A stretch of DNA of 64,000 bases from Azonexus hydrophilus (GTDB taxonomy: Bacteria > Pseudomonadota > Gammaproteobacteria > Burkholderiales > Rhodocyclaceae). The position numbers and the translations under genes were made by a program. The notes under the pieces were generated by a model. The model was not told the DNA's origin, did no database searches, and saw only the letters and a program-made list of their open reading frames with translations. Every line of letters begins with the position of its first letter. Positions within the stretch are counted from its first letter, which is position 1. The stretch covers positions 1 to 64,000 of the forward strand of contig NZ_CAJHOB010000005.1 in NCBI RefSeq assembly GCF_905120355.1, read 5' to 3'. Positions 18,296-27,278 of the stretch are shown in pieces.

Positions 18296-19195
18296 ATGCA
18301 CGATCCTCATACCGCCAGTATTTTCATGGTCGCCGACATGACCGGCAGTGTTTCCCTGCATCAACGTCTCAACGAGCAGGAAGCCGAGCGAGTCATCGAT
18401 CGTGGCCTGAAGCGCATGACCCGCTCCATTGAAGGCCAGGGCGGGAAGGTACAGCAGGTGGTTGGCGATGAACTGCTGGCCCGTTTCACCCAGGCTGAGG
18501 CGGCCTGTCATGCCGCCATCGACATGCAGCAGCGGGTAGCGGATCTGCCGCCGGTGTCCGGGCATAAGCTGAGCCTGCGTGTTGCGTTGGCGACAGCAGC
18601 CGACGCAGCGCAAGGCGAGAGCCAGCACATCACCCAGGCCCTGCGTCTGGCAGCGCTCGGCGCGGCGGGCGAAATCCTCTGCGATGCTAGGCTGGGGGAA
18701 ATGTTGCGTGATAACGATGGGTTGAACCTCATGCCGCTTGCCGGCCGGCAGATCAGCTGCGATGCCAGCCCTGGGTCTGCGGGTGTTTCCCCCTTCCAGC
18801 TGCTCTGGTCGAATACTGGCGGCAACGCCCAGCTGTCTGAAGCGAGCGAACCACCGCCTGCCTTCGACCAGGCGAGCCGCTTGTGCCTGCGCTACCTGGG
18901 CCAGACCTATCTGGTCAGCTCGCAAAATCCGGTACTGACGACCGGTCGTGATGCCAGTTGCGGCGTCATCGTCGATGATCGTCGGGTGTCGCGTCAGCAT
19001 GCCCGGATCGAACGGCGCAGTGACGGTTTCTATCTGGTTGATACCAGTACCAATGGCAGTTTCGTCAGCATCCAGGGGCGCCAGGAAGCGCTGGTGCGCA
19101 AGCATGATGTGCTGCTCGAAGGGCGTGGCAAGATCTGTCTTGGCAGCACCGTCAACGACGGACGCTCGGAGTGCCTGGAGTTTGAGCACCTCTGA
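18296..19195 (+). CDS. degenerate class III cyclase domain fused to FHA domain
   Basis: The N-terminal half resembles an adenylate/guanylate cyclase homology domain: FMVADMTGSVSLHQRL and GDELLARF carry the two metal-binding Asp positions. The later block that normally reads GDxVNxAARL is replaced by HITQALRLAALGAAGEIL, so the Asn/Arg transition-state residues are missing. The C-terminal 90 residues form an FHA phosphothreonine-binding domain (TTGRDASCG, RRVSRQHARI, TSTNGSF). Likely a signalling scaffold rather than an active cyclase. Cytoplasmic, convergent with hprK. Confidence 0.8.
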   Translation: MHDPHTASIFMVADMTGSVSLHQRLNEQEAERVIDRGLKRMTRSIEGQGGKVQQVVGDELLARFTQAEAACHAAIDMQQRVADLPPVSGHKLSLRVALATAADAAQGESQHITQALRLAALGAAGEILCDARLGEMLRDNDGLNLMPLAGRQISCDASPGSAGVSPFQLLWSNTGGNAQLSEASEPPPAFDQASRLCLRYLGQTYLVSSQNPVLTTGRDASCGVIVDDRRVSRQHARIERRSDGFYLVDTSTNGSFVSIQGRQEALVRKHDVLLEGRGKICLGSTVNDGRSECLEFEHL

Positions 19196-19210
19196 GCGGC
19201 GCGATCAGGC

Positions 19211-20149
19211 TTAGTCGGCGCTGTCGGCCTGCATGCAGCGGCTTTGCCGCGCAATGAAATCCTGCATTGAATCAATACCGCGGAACTGCAGGATGGTGTT
19301 GCGTACTGCGGCTTCCAGTAGCACAGCCAGGTTGCGGCCCGCGGCGACCGGGATGACTACCTTGCGGATGGGCACGCCCAGAATATCCTGAGTTTGTGCA
19401 TCGAGTGGCAAGCGGGGCGCCTCCGCGGCGTTATGCGGCCGTTGCAGATGGACGATGAGCTTCAGCCGCATTTTCAGGCGCGAGGCAGTTTCGCCGAAAA
19501 TGGTGCGGATATTGAGCAGGCCGAGGCCGCGCACCTCAAGAAAATCGCGCAGCATGCCTGGGCAACGACCTTCGATCGTGCTTGGCGTGACCCGTGCCAT
19601 TTCCACGACATCATCCGCGACCAGGCCATGGCCGCGCGAAATGAGTTCAAGCGCCAGCTCCGATTTGCCGGCACCTGAATCGCCCGTGATCAGCACACCC
19701 ATGCCCAGCACATCCATGAAAACCCCGTGCATGCTGATGGTATCGGCCAGTTTGGCGGACAGGTAGATGCGCAGTTGATCGATCACTGCGGAGCAATGCT
19801 TGGGCGAGAGGATTAGCGGGACATTGGCATCAAGACAGGCCTTGACCATGAAATCAGGTGGTTTCAGGCCATCCGCGACGATGACCGCAGGGGCACTGGC
19901 GGCAAGCAGTTCATTGAACAACTGGGTGAAGCGCCGTTCGCCGATGCGCAGAGCCCATTCGTGTTCAGCCTGGCCAACAACCTGCAAGCGCTCGGGGTGG
20001 ATGACGTTGATGTGGCCGACGACATCGGCGCCGTAGGCGCTGGCGGCCTTCAGTTCGACCTTGCGGTCGGTGCTGTGGCCGAACAGCCAGTTCAATAACA
20101 GCGTCTCGCGGTTATCCTCAAACAGTTGGTCGAGTGAAAGCGTGCGCAC
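19211..20149 (-). CDS. hprK: HPr kinase/phosphorylase
   Basis: It phosphorylates or dephosphorylates a seryl residue of HPr/NPr-type phosphocarriers. The Walker A GDSGAGKSELALEL and the capping LVADDVVEM and EVRGLGLLNIR motifs are all present; length 312 is standard. It follows ptsN by 2 bases. The usual next gene in betaproteobacteria (rapZ) is not downstream; a convergent cyclase-FHA gene lies there instead. Confidence 0.94.
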   Translation of the reverse strand: MRTLSLDQLFEDNRETLLLNWLFGHSTDRKVELKAASAYGADVVGHINVIHPERLQVVGQAEHEWALRIGERRFTQLFNELLAASAPAVIVADGLKPPDFMVKACLDANVPLILSPKHCSAVIDQLRIYLSAKLADTISMHGVFMDVLGMGVLITGDSGAGKSELALELISRGHGLVADDVVEMARVTPSTIEGRCPGMLRDFLEVRGLGLLNIRTIFGETASRLKMRLKLIVHLQRPHNAAEAPRLPLDAQTQDILGVPIRKVVIPVAAGRNLAVLLEAAVRNTILQFRGIDSMQDFIARQSRCMQADSAD

Positions 20150-20151
20150 GC

Positions 20152-20607
20152 TCAGTGTTCTGCAGCGTCAAACAGGGCGAGTACACCCGCTGCATCGGCA
20201 GCGTTTTGCAGCTTCTCGCGGAAGCTGCGATCTGAAAACCGTTGTGCCAGCTCGGAGAGAATCTGCAGGTGTTCTTCAGTCGCCTGTTCCGGTACCAGGA
20301 GTACGAACAGCAGGGTGACCGGTTTGCCGTCCGGGGAGTCGAAAGGGATCGGTGTCTGTAGCCGGATGACTGCTCCGGCCGCCTGCTTGAGCCCCTTGAT
20401 GCGGCCATGGGGAATGGCAATGCCCTGGCCCAGGCCTGTGGAACCGAGTTTTTCCCGGGCGAACAGGCTGTCAAAGATGCTTGCACGCGGCATTCCCAGT
20501 TTTTGCTCAAAGAGCATGCCGGCATGCTCGAAAACGCGTTTTTTACTGCTCGCATCGAGATCAAGAAGAATCTGGTCGGCAGTCAGGATTTGGCTGATGG
20601 CATTCAT
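20152..20607 (-). CDS. ptsN: PTS-Ntr EIIA component PtsN
   Basis: Nitrogen-PTS EIIA protein, a regulator phosphorylated on the His of GIAIPHGRIKGL. The domain spans the whole 151-residue product, and FDSPDGKPVTLLFVLLVPE is typical. The ATG at 20607 (MNAISQILTADQILLDL) is the start; the frame extends to 20631 over the terminator hairpin. It follows hpf after an intrinsic terminator and is coupled to hprK. Confidence 0.93.
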   Translation of the reverse strand: MNAISQILTADQILLDLDASSKKRVFEHAGMLFEQKLGMPRASIFDSLFAREKLGSTGLGQGIAIPHGRIKGLKQAAGAVIRLQTPIPFDSPDGKPVTLLFVLLVPEQATEEHLQILSELAQRFSDRSFREKLQNAADAAGVLALFDAAEH

Positions 20608-20616
20608 GGCGCAGAA

Positions 20617-20643
20617 AGCAAAAAACCGCACCGTACGGTGCGG
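20617..20643 (-). terminator. intrinsic terminator between hpf and ptsN
   Basis: An 18-base perfect palindrome (CCGCACCGTACGGTGCGG, 20626-20643) is followed on the minus strand by TTTTTTGC. It lies 15 bases past the hpf stop and 10 bases before the ptsN start, so it ends or attenuates the rpoN-hpf transcript before ptsN-hprK. Confidence 0.8.
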
Positions 20644-20658
20644 TCAGTCACGAAAAAA

Positions 20659-20985
20659 TCACTCGTCGTCGGTTTGCAGTTCGGGCTTGTCACCGCGCCG
20701 ATGATCCTGCATTTTCTGCTTGTATTTCTGTACTTGGCGATCCAGTTTGTCGAACAGGGCGTCAATGGCTGCATACAGATCGTCACCGGCTTCTTCGACG
20801 TGAATGTCCTTGCCTGGTACGTGCACGGTGACTTCAGCCTTCTGCTTCAGCTTTTCAACGGCAAGTACGACATTGACACCAATGACTTTGTCAAAGTGAC
20901 GGACTACGGGTTCCAGCTTGTTTTCCACATATTCGCGCAGGGCTGCTGTCACTTCGATGTGATGACCGCTGATTTGCAGATTCAT
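20659..20985 (-). CDS. hpf: ribosome hibernation promoting factor (short form)
   Basis: It binds idle 30S subunits and promotes 100S dimer formation in stationary phase. [20 protein letters not shown] and the basic [18 protein letters not shown] helix are typical of the short HPF/YhbH form; length is 108. A gaggaga site precedes the ATG. It sits 15 bases after rpoN, the standard arrangement. Confidence 0.93.
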   Translation of the reverse strand: MNLQISGHHIEVTAALREYVENKLEPVVRHFDKVIGVNVVLAVEKLKQKAEVTVHVPGKDIHVEEAGDDLYAAIDALFDKLDRQVQKYKQKMQDHRRGDKPELQTDDE

Positions 20986-21000
20986 GTTTCTCTCCTCGTT

Positions 21001-22446
21001 CTACAGGGTCTTACGTAAATTGGTCGGCGGGATATTAAGCGATTCGCGATATTTGGCAACCGTACGCCGTGCCACCACGATTCCCTGTTGTCCCAGTATT
21101 TCGGATATTTTACTGTCCGACAAGGGCTTCTTGCTGCTCTCGTTTGAAATCAATTGCTTGATCAACGCCCGGGTCGCGGTTGACGAGCAGGCGCCGCCAG
21201 CTTCGGTTGCGACATGGCTGCCGAAGAAATACTTCAGTTCGAAAATGCCACGCGGCGTCGCCATGTACTTCTGGTTGGTTACCCGGGAAATGGTCGATTC
21301 GTGTAGATCGAGCTCTTCCGCAATTTCCCGCAGGATGAGCGGGCGCATGGCGATTTCTCCGTGTTCGAAGAATTGCTTTTGCCGTTCGACAATGGCCTGA
21401 CTGACGCGCAGGATGGTGTCGTAGCGCTGTTGTACATTCTTCAGCATCCAGCGCGCTTCCTGCAGTTGCCCGCTCAACCGCCCGTCACCGCGTCGTTGTT
21501 TGCTCAGGATGTCGGCGTACATGCGGTTGATGCGCAGGCGCGGAAAGGCGTCCGGATTGGTATAGGCGACCCACTGCCCCTTGAGTTTCCTGACTACGAC
21601 GTCCGGCACGATGTAGCGCGTGTCCAACGCGGCGTATTCGGCACCGGGGCGGGGATTGAGGCTGACGATCAGTTCCTGCGCTGCCTTGATGGCTTCGTCC
21701 TTGTGCCGGGTCAGCCGGCGCAGGCGCACGAAATCCCGGGCGGCAAGGACTTCCAGATGCTGGTCGACAATGTCGCGGGCCAGCGCACAAGCAGGGTCGT
21801 TGTCACGTTCGCGGAGTTGCAGGAGCAGGCATTCGCGCAGGTCGCGGGCCCCCACGCCGGCAGGGTCGAAATTCTGCAACTGGTGCAGGGCAATTTCCAG
21901 TTCCTCTAGCTCCACTTCGTAGCGTTCCGGCAGGCTGGCCTGCAACTCCTCCAGCGGTGCCGACAGATAGCCATCGTCGGTCAGGGCTTCGATCAGAAAG
22001 CGTACCAGGCTGCGGTCGCGTTCGTTCAGTTGTGTCATTCCCAGCTGCCAGTTCAGGTGCTCACGCAGGCTGACGGTGCCAGCATGTGTGTCCTGTGCTT
22101 CGCGATCATCCTCTTCATCGCGACCGCCGCCGGAGAAGGTGCCGGCATCCTGCGACCAGCGATCATCGTCGATGTCGGCGGGCGTTTCCGGTATCAGGTT
22201 CTGCTCATCCGTGGCCGCGGCATTGCCTTCGCTTTCTGCGGTTGCCGCAGCGGTGCTGAATTCCTGGCTGCCCGGATAGCCTGTTTCCGGTTCGTCCAGG
22301 CGTTCGAGCAACGGGTTTTCCAGCAGCACCCGTTCGATTTCCTGCTCCATTTCGAGGGTGGACATCTGCAGCAGCTTGATTGCCTGCTGCAGCTGCGGTG
22401 TCAGCGTCAGACTTTGCGAAAGTTTGAGTTGCAGAGCCGGTTTCAT
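21001..22446 (-). CDS. rpoN: RNA polymerase sigma-54 factor
   Basis: Region I (LQLKLSQSLTLTPQLQQAIK) contacts enhancer-binding proteins, an acidic region II follows (residues about 60-110), and the C-terminal RpoN box is VARRTVAKYRESL. Length 481. It begins 18 bases after the lptB stop, so it probably shares that transcript. A good sigma-54 promoter occurs upstream of pilA at 59574 in this same window. Confidence 0.96.
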   Translation of the reverse strand: MKPALQLKLSQSLTLTPQLQQAIKLLQMSTLEMEQEIERVLLENPLLERLDEPETGYPGSQEFSTAAATAESEGNAAATDEQNLIPETPADIDDDRWSQDAGTFSGGGRDEEDDREAQDTHAGTVSLREHLNWQLGMTQLNERDRSLVRFLIEALTDDGYLSAPLEELQASLPERYEVELEELEIALHQLQNFDPAGVGARDLRECLLLQLRERDNDPACALARDIVDQHLEVLAARDFVRLRRLTRHKDEAIKAAQELIVSLNPRPGAEYAALDTRYIVPDVVVRKLKGQWVAYTNPDAFPRLRINRMYADILSKQRRGDGRLSGQLQEARWMLKNVQQRYDTILRVSQAIVERQKQFFEHGEIAMRPLILREIAEELDLHESTISRVTNQKYMATPRGIFELKYFFGSHVATEAGGACSSTATRALIKQLISNESSKKPLSDSKISEILGQQGIVVARRTVAKYRESLNIPPTNLRKTL

Positions 22447-22464
22447 GTCCGCACCCGTTGCCGC

Positions 22465-23199
22465 TCAGAGGCGGAAGTGCTCGCCGAGATAGACCTGGCG
22501 CACACTTTCGTTGGCGACGATATCGGCGGGTGTGCCGGAGGCCAGAACATGGCCGGCGTTGATGATGACGGCGTGGTCGCAGATGCCTAGGGTTTCGCGT
22601 ACGTTGTGGTCCGTAATGAGGACGCCGATGCCGCGTTCCTTGAGAAAGCGGATGATTTTCTGGATTTCCAGCACGGCGATCGGGTCCACGCCGGCAAAGG
22701 GTTCGTCGAGCAGGATGAAGCGCGGTCGGGTTGCCAGAGCGCGGGCGATTTCCACGCGCCGCCGTTCCCCCCCGGACAGGGCGGCCGCATTGATGTGGCG
22801 GATGTGACCGATGTGCAGCTCTTCCAGCAGGTTTTCCAGCTGCGATTGCTGTTCTGCTTTCGATAAATCCTGCAATTCCAGTACGGCGAGGATGTTTTCC
22901 TCGACATTCAGCTTGCGGAATACCGATGCCTCCTGCGGCAGATAGGATAGTCCTTGTTTTGCCCGCGCATGCATGGCCTGGTGCGAGAGGCGGGTAGTGT
23001 CGATATAGACCTCGCCGGCATCAGCGGTCACGAGACCGACCACCATGTAGAAGCAGGTGGTCTTGCCGGCCCCGTTGGGCCCGAGCAGGCCAACGACTTC
23101 GCCGGAGCGGACGCTGAAGGAGACGTCCTCGACCACAGTACGCGATTTGTAGCTTTTTTTCAGGTTGTGGGCGGCGAGCGTTGCCGTCGTTTGCGTCAT
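22465..23199 (-). CDS. lptB: LPS export ABC transporter ATP-binding protein LptB
   Basis: The cytoplasmic ATPase of the LptBFGC lipopolysaccharide extractor. Walker A is GPNGAGKTT, the signature [15 protein letters not shown], and Walker [14 protein letters not shown], with the LptB-typical GLSYLPQE (Q-loop). Length 244 from the ATG at 23199, which has a gagagga site and overlaps the recX stop (ATGA). The usual upstream partners lptC and lptA are absent here; recA and recX stand in their place. Confidence 0.95.
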   Translation of the reverse strand: MTQTTATLAAHNLKKSYKSRTVVEDVSFSVRSGEVVGLLGPNGAGKTTCFYMVVGLVTADAGEVYIDTTRLSHQAMHARAKQGLSYLPQEASVFRKLNVEENILAVLELQDLSKAEQQSQLENLLEELHIGHIRHINAAALSGGERRRVEIARALATRPRFILLDEPFAGVDPIAVLEIQKIIRFLKERGIGVLITDHNVRETLGICDHAVIINAGHVLASGTPADIVANESVRQVYLGEHFRL

Positions 23200-23630
23200 G
23201 CTTCCTCTCCGTAGCGTAGTACCGCGCTGATGGCCGTATGCGAAAAGCCGCGATATTGCAGGAAACGCAGCTGCTTGGCACGTTCTGCAGGTGTCTGTGC
23301 CGGGCTGCCAAATTTTTTCTGCCACAAGGCGCGGCAGCGCTCGAGCTCGTCGCCTGCTGCCGGCAGGGCAGCGGCGATGTCGGCATCGCTCAGGCCCCGC
23401 AGGCGTAGTTCCTGGCGCAGGCGAGTATCGCCGTAGCGCACGGCGCGCGCAGCAATGCGCTGACTGGCGTAGCGTTGATCCGAGAGCAGGCGCTCACTTT
23501 CGAGGCGATCGAGGACTTCATCCACCGCTGCATCATCTGCCGCCAGAGGTCGCAGTCGGGCACGCAATTCGGCCCGGCTGTAGTCGCGCCGGGCCAGACA
23601 GGCGAGTGCGTGTTGGCGTAGTTCAGCCAT
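23196..23630 (-). CDS. recX: recombination regulatory protein RecX
   Basis: A small helical modulator that binds RecA filaments. Three-helix repeats are visible, with [19 protein letters not shown] and [24 protein letters not shown]. Length 144 from the ATG at 23630, which overlaps the recA stop by 8 bases; its own stop overlaps the lptB start by 4. These overlaps mean translational coupling recA-recX-lptB. Confidence 0.9.
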   Translation of the reverse strand: MAELRQHALACLARRDYSRAELRARLRPLAADDAAVDEVLDRLESERLLSDQRYASQRIAARAVRYGDTRLRQELRLRGLSDADIAAALPAAGDELERCRALWQKKFGSPAQTPAERAKQLRFLQYRGFSHTAISAVLRYGEEA

Positions 23631-24663
23631 CGCTGGCCGCAGCGCCACCCTTCACGGGTTTCTCGGTTTTGCTGCCGGCGGCCACGGCGGCACGGATTTT
23701 GGCTTCCACTTCCTGGGCGATTTCCGGGCGCGATTTGAGGAATTCGCGCACGTTGTCCTTGCCTTGGCCGATTTTCTCGCCGTTATAGGCATACCAGGCG
23801 CCGGATTTGTCGATCAGCTTGTGAGCGACGCCGAGTTCAACAATTTCGCCTTCGCGCGAAATGCCCTCGCCGTAGAGAATATCGAAAATCGCTTCGCGGA
23901 ACGGCGGCGAGACCTTGTTCTTGACGACCTTGACGCGGGTTTCGTTGCCGATCACCTCGTCGCCCTTCTTGATCCCGCCGATACGGCGGATATCCATGCG
24001 CACCGAGGCGTAGAACTTGAGGGCGTTGCCGCCGGTGGTGGTTTCTGGCGAGCCGAACATGACCCCGATCTTCATTCGGATCTGGTTGATGAAGATGACC
24101 AGGGTGTTGGTCTTCTTGATGTTGGCGGTGAGTTTTCTGAGGGCCTGGCTCATCAGGCGGGCATGCAGGCCGACCATCTGGTCGCCCATGTCGCCCTCGA
24201 TTTCGGCACGAGGTGTCAGGGCGGCGACCGAGTCGATGACGATGATGTCGACCGAGCCGGACCGCACCAGCATGTCGGCAATTTCCAGGGCCTGTTCGCC
24301 GGTATCCGGCTGCGAAATCAGAAGTTCGCCGACATTGACGCCGAGTTTCTGTGCGTACTGCGGATCAAGCGCATGTTCGGCATCGATGAAAGCCGCCGTG
24401 CCGCCGAGCTTCTGCATTTCGGCGACGACCTGCAGACACAGGGTGGTCTTGCCAGAGGATTCCGGGCCGTAGATTTCCACGACCCGGCCGCGGGGCAGAC
24501 CGCCGACGCCGAGCGCCAGATCGAGGCCGAGCGAGCCGGTGGATACCACCTGCAGCCCTTCGTCGATCTCGGCATCGCCCATCTTCATGATGGAGCCCTT
24601 GCCGAATTGTTTTTCGATCTGTTGCAACGCCGCAGCGAGTGCTTTTGCCTTGTTGTCGTCCAT
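23623..24663 (-). CDS. recA: recombinase RecA
   Basis: The central recombinase and SOS co-protease. Walker A is [10 protein letters not shown], with the L1/L2 loops and the MAW-like N-terminal [20 protein letters not shown]. Length 346. The upstream region carries a TATTAT -10 (24770-24775, minus strand) and a consensus LexA box at 24793-24812 that overlaps the -35, so SOS control is expected. Confidence 0.97.
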   Translation of the reverse strand: MDDNKAKALAAALQQIEKQFGKGSIMKMGDAEIDEGLQVVSTGSLGLDLALGVGGLPRGRVVEIYGPESSGKTTLCLQVVAEMQKLGGTAAFIDAEHALDPQYAQKLGVNVGELLISQPDTGEQALEIADMLVRSGSVDIIVIDSVAALTPRAEIEGDMGDQMVGLHARLMSQALRKLTANIKKTNTLVIFINQIRMKIGVMFGSPETTTGGNALKFYASVRMDIRRIGGIKKGDEVIGNETRVKVVKNKVSPPFREAIFDILYGEGISREGEIVELGVAHKLIDKSGAWYAYNGEKIGQGKDNVREFLKSRPEIAQEVEAKIRAAVAAGSKTEKPVKGGAAASDG

Positions 24664-24769
24664 GGTATGACCTCAGAAAGTTGAGCGGATTATGGCACAG
24701 GGGCCGAAAATGGAACAAAAATTGCTGGTGTGAAATAAACGCACAAGAAACGGCTGGCGTTTGCTTCGT

Positions 24770-24812
24770 ATAATAGCTTGATTGCTGCAAAACACTGTAC
24801 AACTATACAGTA
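24770..24812 (-). promoter_or_regulatory. recA promoter with LexA (SOS) box
   Basis: On the minus strand a -35 ACAGTG (24793-24798), 17-base spacer and -10 TATTAT (24770-24775) form a sigma-70 promoter. CTGT-N8-ACAG (24795-24810), with flanks extending the match to CACTGTACAACTATACAGTA, is a near-perfect LexA site covering the -35. It also lies only 18 bases upstream of the divergent plus-strand small gene, so it may control both. Confidence 0.85.
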
Positions 24813-24829
24813 TTCAATTGACGACACCA

Positions 24830-25036
24830 ATGCTGCGCGTTTCCTTCGTACTTCTCTGTGTCCTTCTTGGTGTTGGACATGTTCCGGTCGCCAGCGCCAA
24901 ACCGGCCGCCTGGTACTTGTGGGCGAGCCAGCTCGATGGTCGCCTGATCTGCCGGCAGGTATCGCCCGGACCGGGCTGGAAGGTTCAGCGCGGCCCCTAT
25001 CGCGATGCCCGCTGCCAGCTGGCAGGGCAACCGTGA
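24830..25036 (+). CDS. small secreted protein, divergent from recA
   Basis: A 68-residue protein with a clear Sec signal peptide (MLRVSFVLLCVLLGVG, cleavage after VASA) and a mature part of about 43 residues with two cysteines (ICRQ, ARCQL) that could form a disulfide. No family is recognised. The ATG at 30 of the spacer begins the signal sequence; the longer frame from 24782 crosses the LexA box. Its stop overlaps the GTG of the pseudouridine synthase, implying coupled translation. Confidence 0.6.
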   Translation: MLRVSFVLLCVLLGVGHVPVASAKPAAWYLWASQLDGRLICRQVSPGPGWKVQRGPYRDARCQLAGQP

Positions 25037-25713
25037 GCACGTATCAGCCGCCGCAGGAGCCACTACGGCTGCACTATGTGGACGACGCCATCATTGTGGT
25101 GGTCAAGCCGGCCGGGCTGCTGTCGGTACCCGGGCGCGGGCCGGACAAGCAGGATTGTGTGATCCACCGTGTGCAGCAGGATTTTCCGCAGGCGCAGATC
25201 GCGCACCGCCTCGACATGTCCACTTCCGGCTTATTGGTGGTGGCACGCGATGCGGCCATGCAGCAGGTCATGTACCGCCTGTTCCGCGAACGGGCGGTGG
25301 AAAAACGCTACATCGCCCTGGTGGCTGGCGTGGTGACGCCGGAGAGTGGGGCCATCGACCTGCCACTCATCTGCGATTGGCCGAACCGGCCGCGCCAGAT
25401 GGTGTGCCCTGCGCGTGGCAAGCCGTCGCTGACCCGTTTCCGTGTGCTGCAGCGCATGCCCCATGAAGATTGCACGGTGGTCGAACTGGAGCCGGTGACC
25501 GGCCGTTCACACCAGTTGCGCGTGCATCTGGCGGCACTGGGTCACCCGATCCTGGGTGATGAACTCTATGCCGGCGTAGCCGCTGAACGGGCACCGCGCC
25601 TCCTGCTGCACGCCAGCGAAATCGCCTTTGCTCATCCGCAAAACGACAGGCGCGTGCATTTTCATTGTCCGGCCCCATTTTTTCCCTTGGCTGCGCCAGC
25701 GTTGACTTTATAA
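25033..25713 (+). CDS. rluA: RluA-family pseudouridine synthase
   Basis: It isomerises uridine in rRNA/tRNA. Motif II with the catalytic Asp is HRLDMSTSGLLV, and motif III GRSHQLRVHLAALGHPILGD. Length 226 with no S4 domain fits RluA (23S U746 / tRNA U32) rather than RluC/D. The start GTG at 25033 overlaps the previous stop (GTGA). Confidence 0.88.
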   Translation: MSTYQPPQEPLRLHYVDDAIIVVVKPAGLLSVPGRGPDKQDCVIHRVQQDFPQAQIAHRLDMSTSGLLVVARDAAMQQVMYRLFRERAVEKRYIALVAGVVTPESGAIDLPLICDWPNRPRQMVCPARGKPSLTRFRVLQRMPHEDCTVVELEPVTGRSHQLRVHLAALGHPILGDELYAGVAAERAPRLLLHASEIAFAHPQNDRRVHFHCPAPFFPLAAPALTL

Positions 25714-25714
25714 T
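25687..25714 (+). promoter_or_regulatory. sigma-70 promoter for the symporter gene
   Basis: TTGGCT (25687-25692), 16-base spacer, TATAAT (25709-25714) lies 41 bases before the symporter ATG. It overlaps the 3' end of the rluA-like gene. Confidence 0.6.
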
Positions 25715-25755
25715 CGCCCGCGTTTTCAACCCCTTGCGGCTTTTTGCCTCGTGCC

Positions 25756-27246
25756 ATGCTGATCTGGTTCGTCGTCATTTATCTGGTTGTTTCGATCGGC
25801 ATCGGCCTGCTGGCCGCCACACGCGTTCACACCACCAAGGATTTCGCTGTTGCCGGCCGTCATTTGCCGCTACCGGTCGTCACGGCCACGGTATTTGCCA
25901 CCTGGTTTGGCGCCGAGGCGATTTTCGGGGTGTCGTCCACCTTCGTCCAGGAAGGGTTGCGCGGTGTCGTGGCTGATCCGTTTGGCGCGGCGCTGTGCCT
26001 GATTCTTGGCGGCATTTTTTTCTCGCGCAAGCTGTACAAGCTCAATGTGCTGACGCTGGGCGATTATTTCCGCCTGCGTTACAACCGGACGGTCGAAGTG
26101 CTGGCCACGCTGTGCATCGTGCTGGCCTATCTGGGCTGGGTGGCGGCGCAGATCAAGGCGTTGGGGCTCATTTTCAACGTTGTCACTGATGGCGCGGTCA
26201 GCCAGGAAATGGGCATGATCATCGGCGCGCTGGTGGTGCTGACCTACACCACGCTGGGGGGCATGCTGTCGGTGGCTATTCTGGATTTCGTCCAGATGGG
26301 CATCATCATTGGCGGCATGTTGTTCATCGCCTGGCTGATTTCCGGGCAGACCGGCGGGGTCATGCCGGTGATCGAGCATGCGGCGGCGGCAGGCAAGCTG
26401 CAGTTCTTCCCCGAACCCGACTTGTGGCAGTGGGTCGGTTTTCTCGGCGCCGGCATGACCATGATGCTGGGTTCCATTCCGCAGCAGGACGTGTTCCAGC
26501 GCATCACCTCGGCGCGCACAGCCAGGATCGCCCTGTGGGGTTCCATCATCGGTGGGTCGATCTATTTCGTCTTCACTTTCGTGCCGATGTTCATTGCCTA
26601 CTCGGCCACCCTGATCGATCCCACGCTCTACGGCGATCTGATGGCGCTGGATTCGCAACTGGTGCTGCCAACGCTGGTGCTGCAACAGACGCCGGTGTTT
26701 GCCCAGGCCATTTTCTTCGGCTCGGTTCTGGCGGCGATCATGAGTTGCTCTTCCGCCACGCTGCTGGCGCCGTCGGTGGCGTTTGCCGAGAACATCGTGC
26801 GCGGCTTCTTTCCGAGCATGGGTGATCGGGAATTCCTGCGCCTGATGCGGGTGACCATCGTCTGCTTCACTTTCGGGGTGCTGCTGTTTGCGCTCAATTC
26901 GGAATCAAGCATCTTCCATATGGTGGAGAACGCGTACCGGGTCACCCTGGCCGGTGCTTTCGTGCCGCTGGTGGTCGGTGCGTTCTGGGCCCGGGCGACA
27001 ACGCAGGGCGCCCTGGCGGCGTGCATCGGCGGCGTGACTACCTGGATTCTGGTGGAGGTGCTGATTGGCGACGACGGTCTGGTGCCGCCGCAGTTGATCG
27101 GTCTGATCGTCAGCTTCATCGGCATGCTGCTGGGTTCCCTGCTGCCGCAGTGGGTCGGTCGCGCCGGGAGCGAGCCGGATGCTCATGCCGCGCTGCATCA
27201 TCGTGCCGCTGCCGAAACCCATCACACGCCCGCCTCCCATCACTGA
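25756..27246 (+). CDS. sodium:solute symporter family protein
   Basis: An inner-membrane transporter of the SSS family with about 13 hydrophobic segments. Family features are DFAVAGRHLPLPVV followed by TWFGAEAIFG near the start, LTYTTLGGMLSVAILDFVQM in the middle, and FFGSVLAAIMSCSSATLLAPS later. Length is 496 from the ATG at 25756 (the TTG at 25744 is less likely). The substrate is not determined by sequence. The tail is His-rich (HHRAAAETHHTPASHH), which may bind metal or simply be a disordered end. Confidence 0.87.
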   Translation: MLIWFVVIYLVVSIGIGLLAATRVHTTKDFAVAGRHLPLPVVTATVFATWFGAEAIFGVSSTFVQEGLRGVVADPFGAALCLILGGIFFSRKLYKLNVLTLGDYFRLRYNRTVEVLATLCIVLAYLGWVAAQIKALGLIFNVVTDGAVSQEMGMIIGALVVLTYTTLGGMLSVAILDFVQMGIIIGGMLFIAWLISGQTGGVMPVIEHAAAAGKLQFFPEPDLWQWVGFLGAGMTMMLGSIPQQDVFQRITSARTARIALWGSIIGGSIYFVFTFVPMFIAYSATLIDPTLYGDLMALDSQLVLPTLVLQQTPVFAQAIFFGSVLAAIMSCSSATLLAPSVAFAENIVRGFFPSMGDREFLRLMRVTIVCFTFGVLLFALNSESSIFHMVENAYRVTLAGAFVPLVVGAFWARATTQGALAACIGGVTTWILVEVLIGDDGLVPPQLIGLIVSFIGMLLGSLLPQWVGRAGSEPDAHAALHHRAAAETHHTPASHH

Positions 27247-27278
27247 CCTGAGGCCGGCTTTCCTCGTACAATCGGGCG

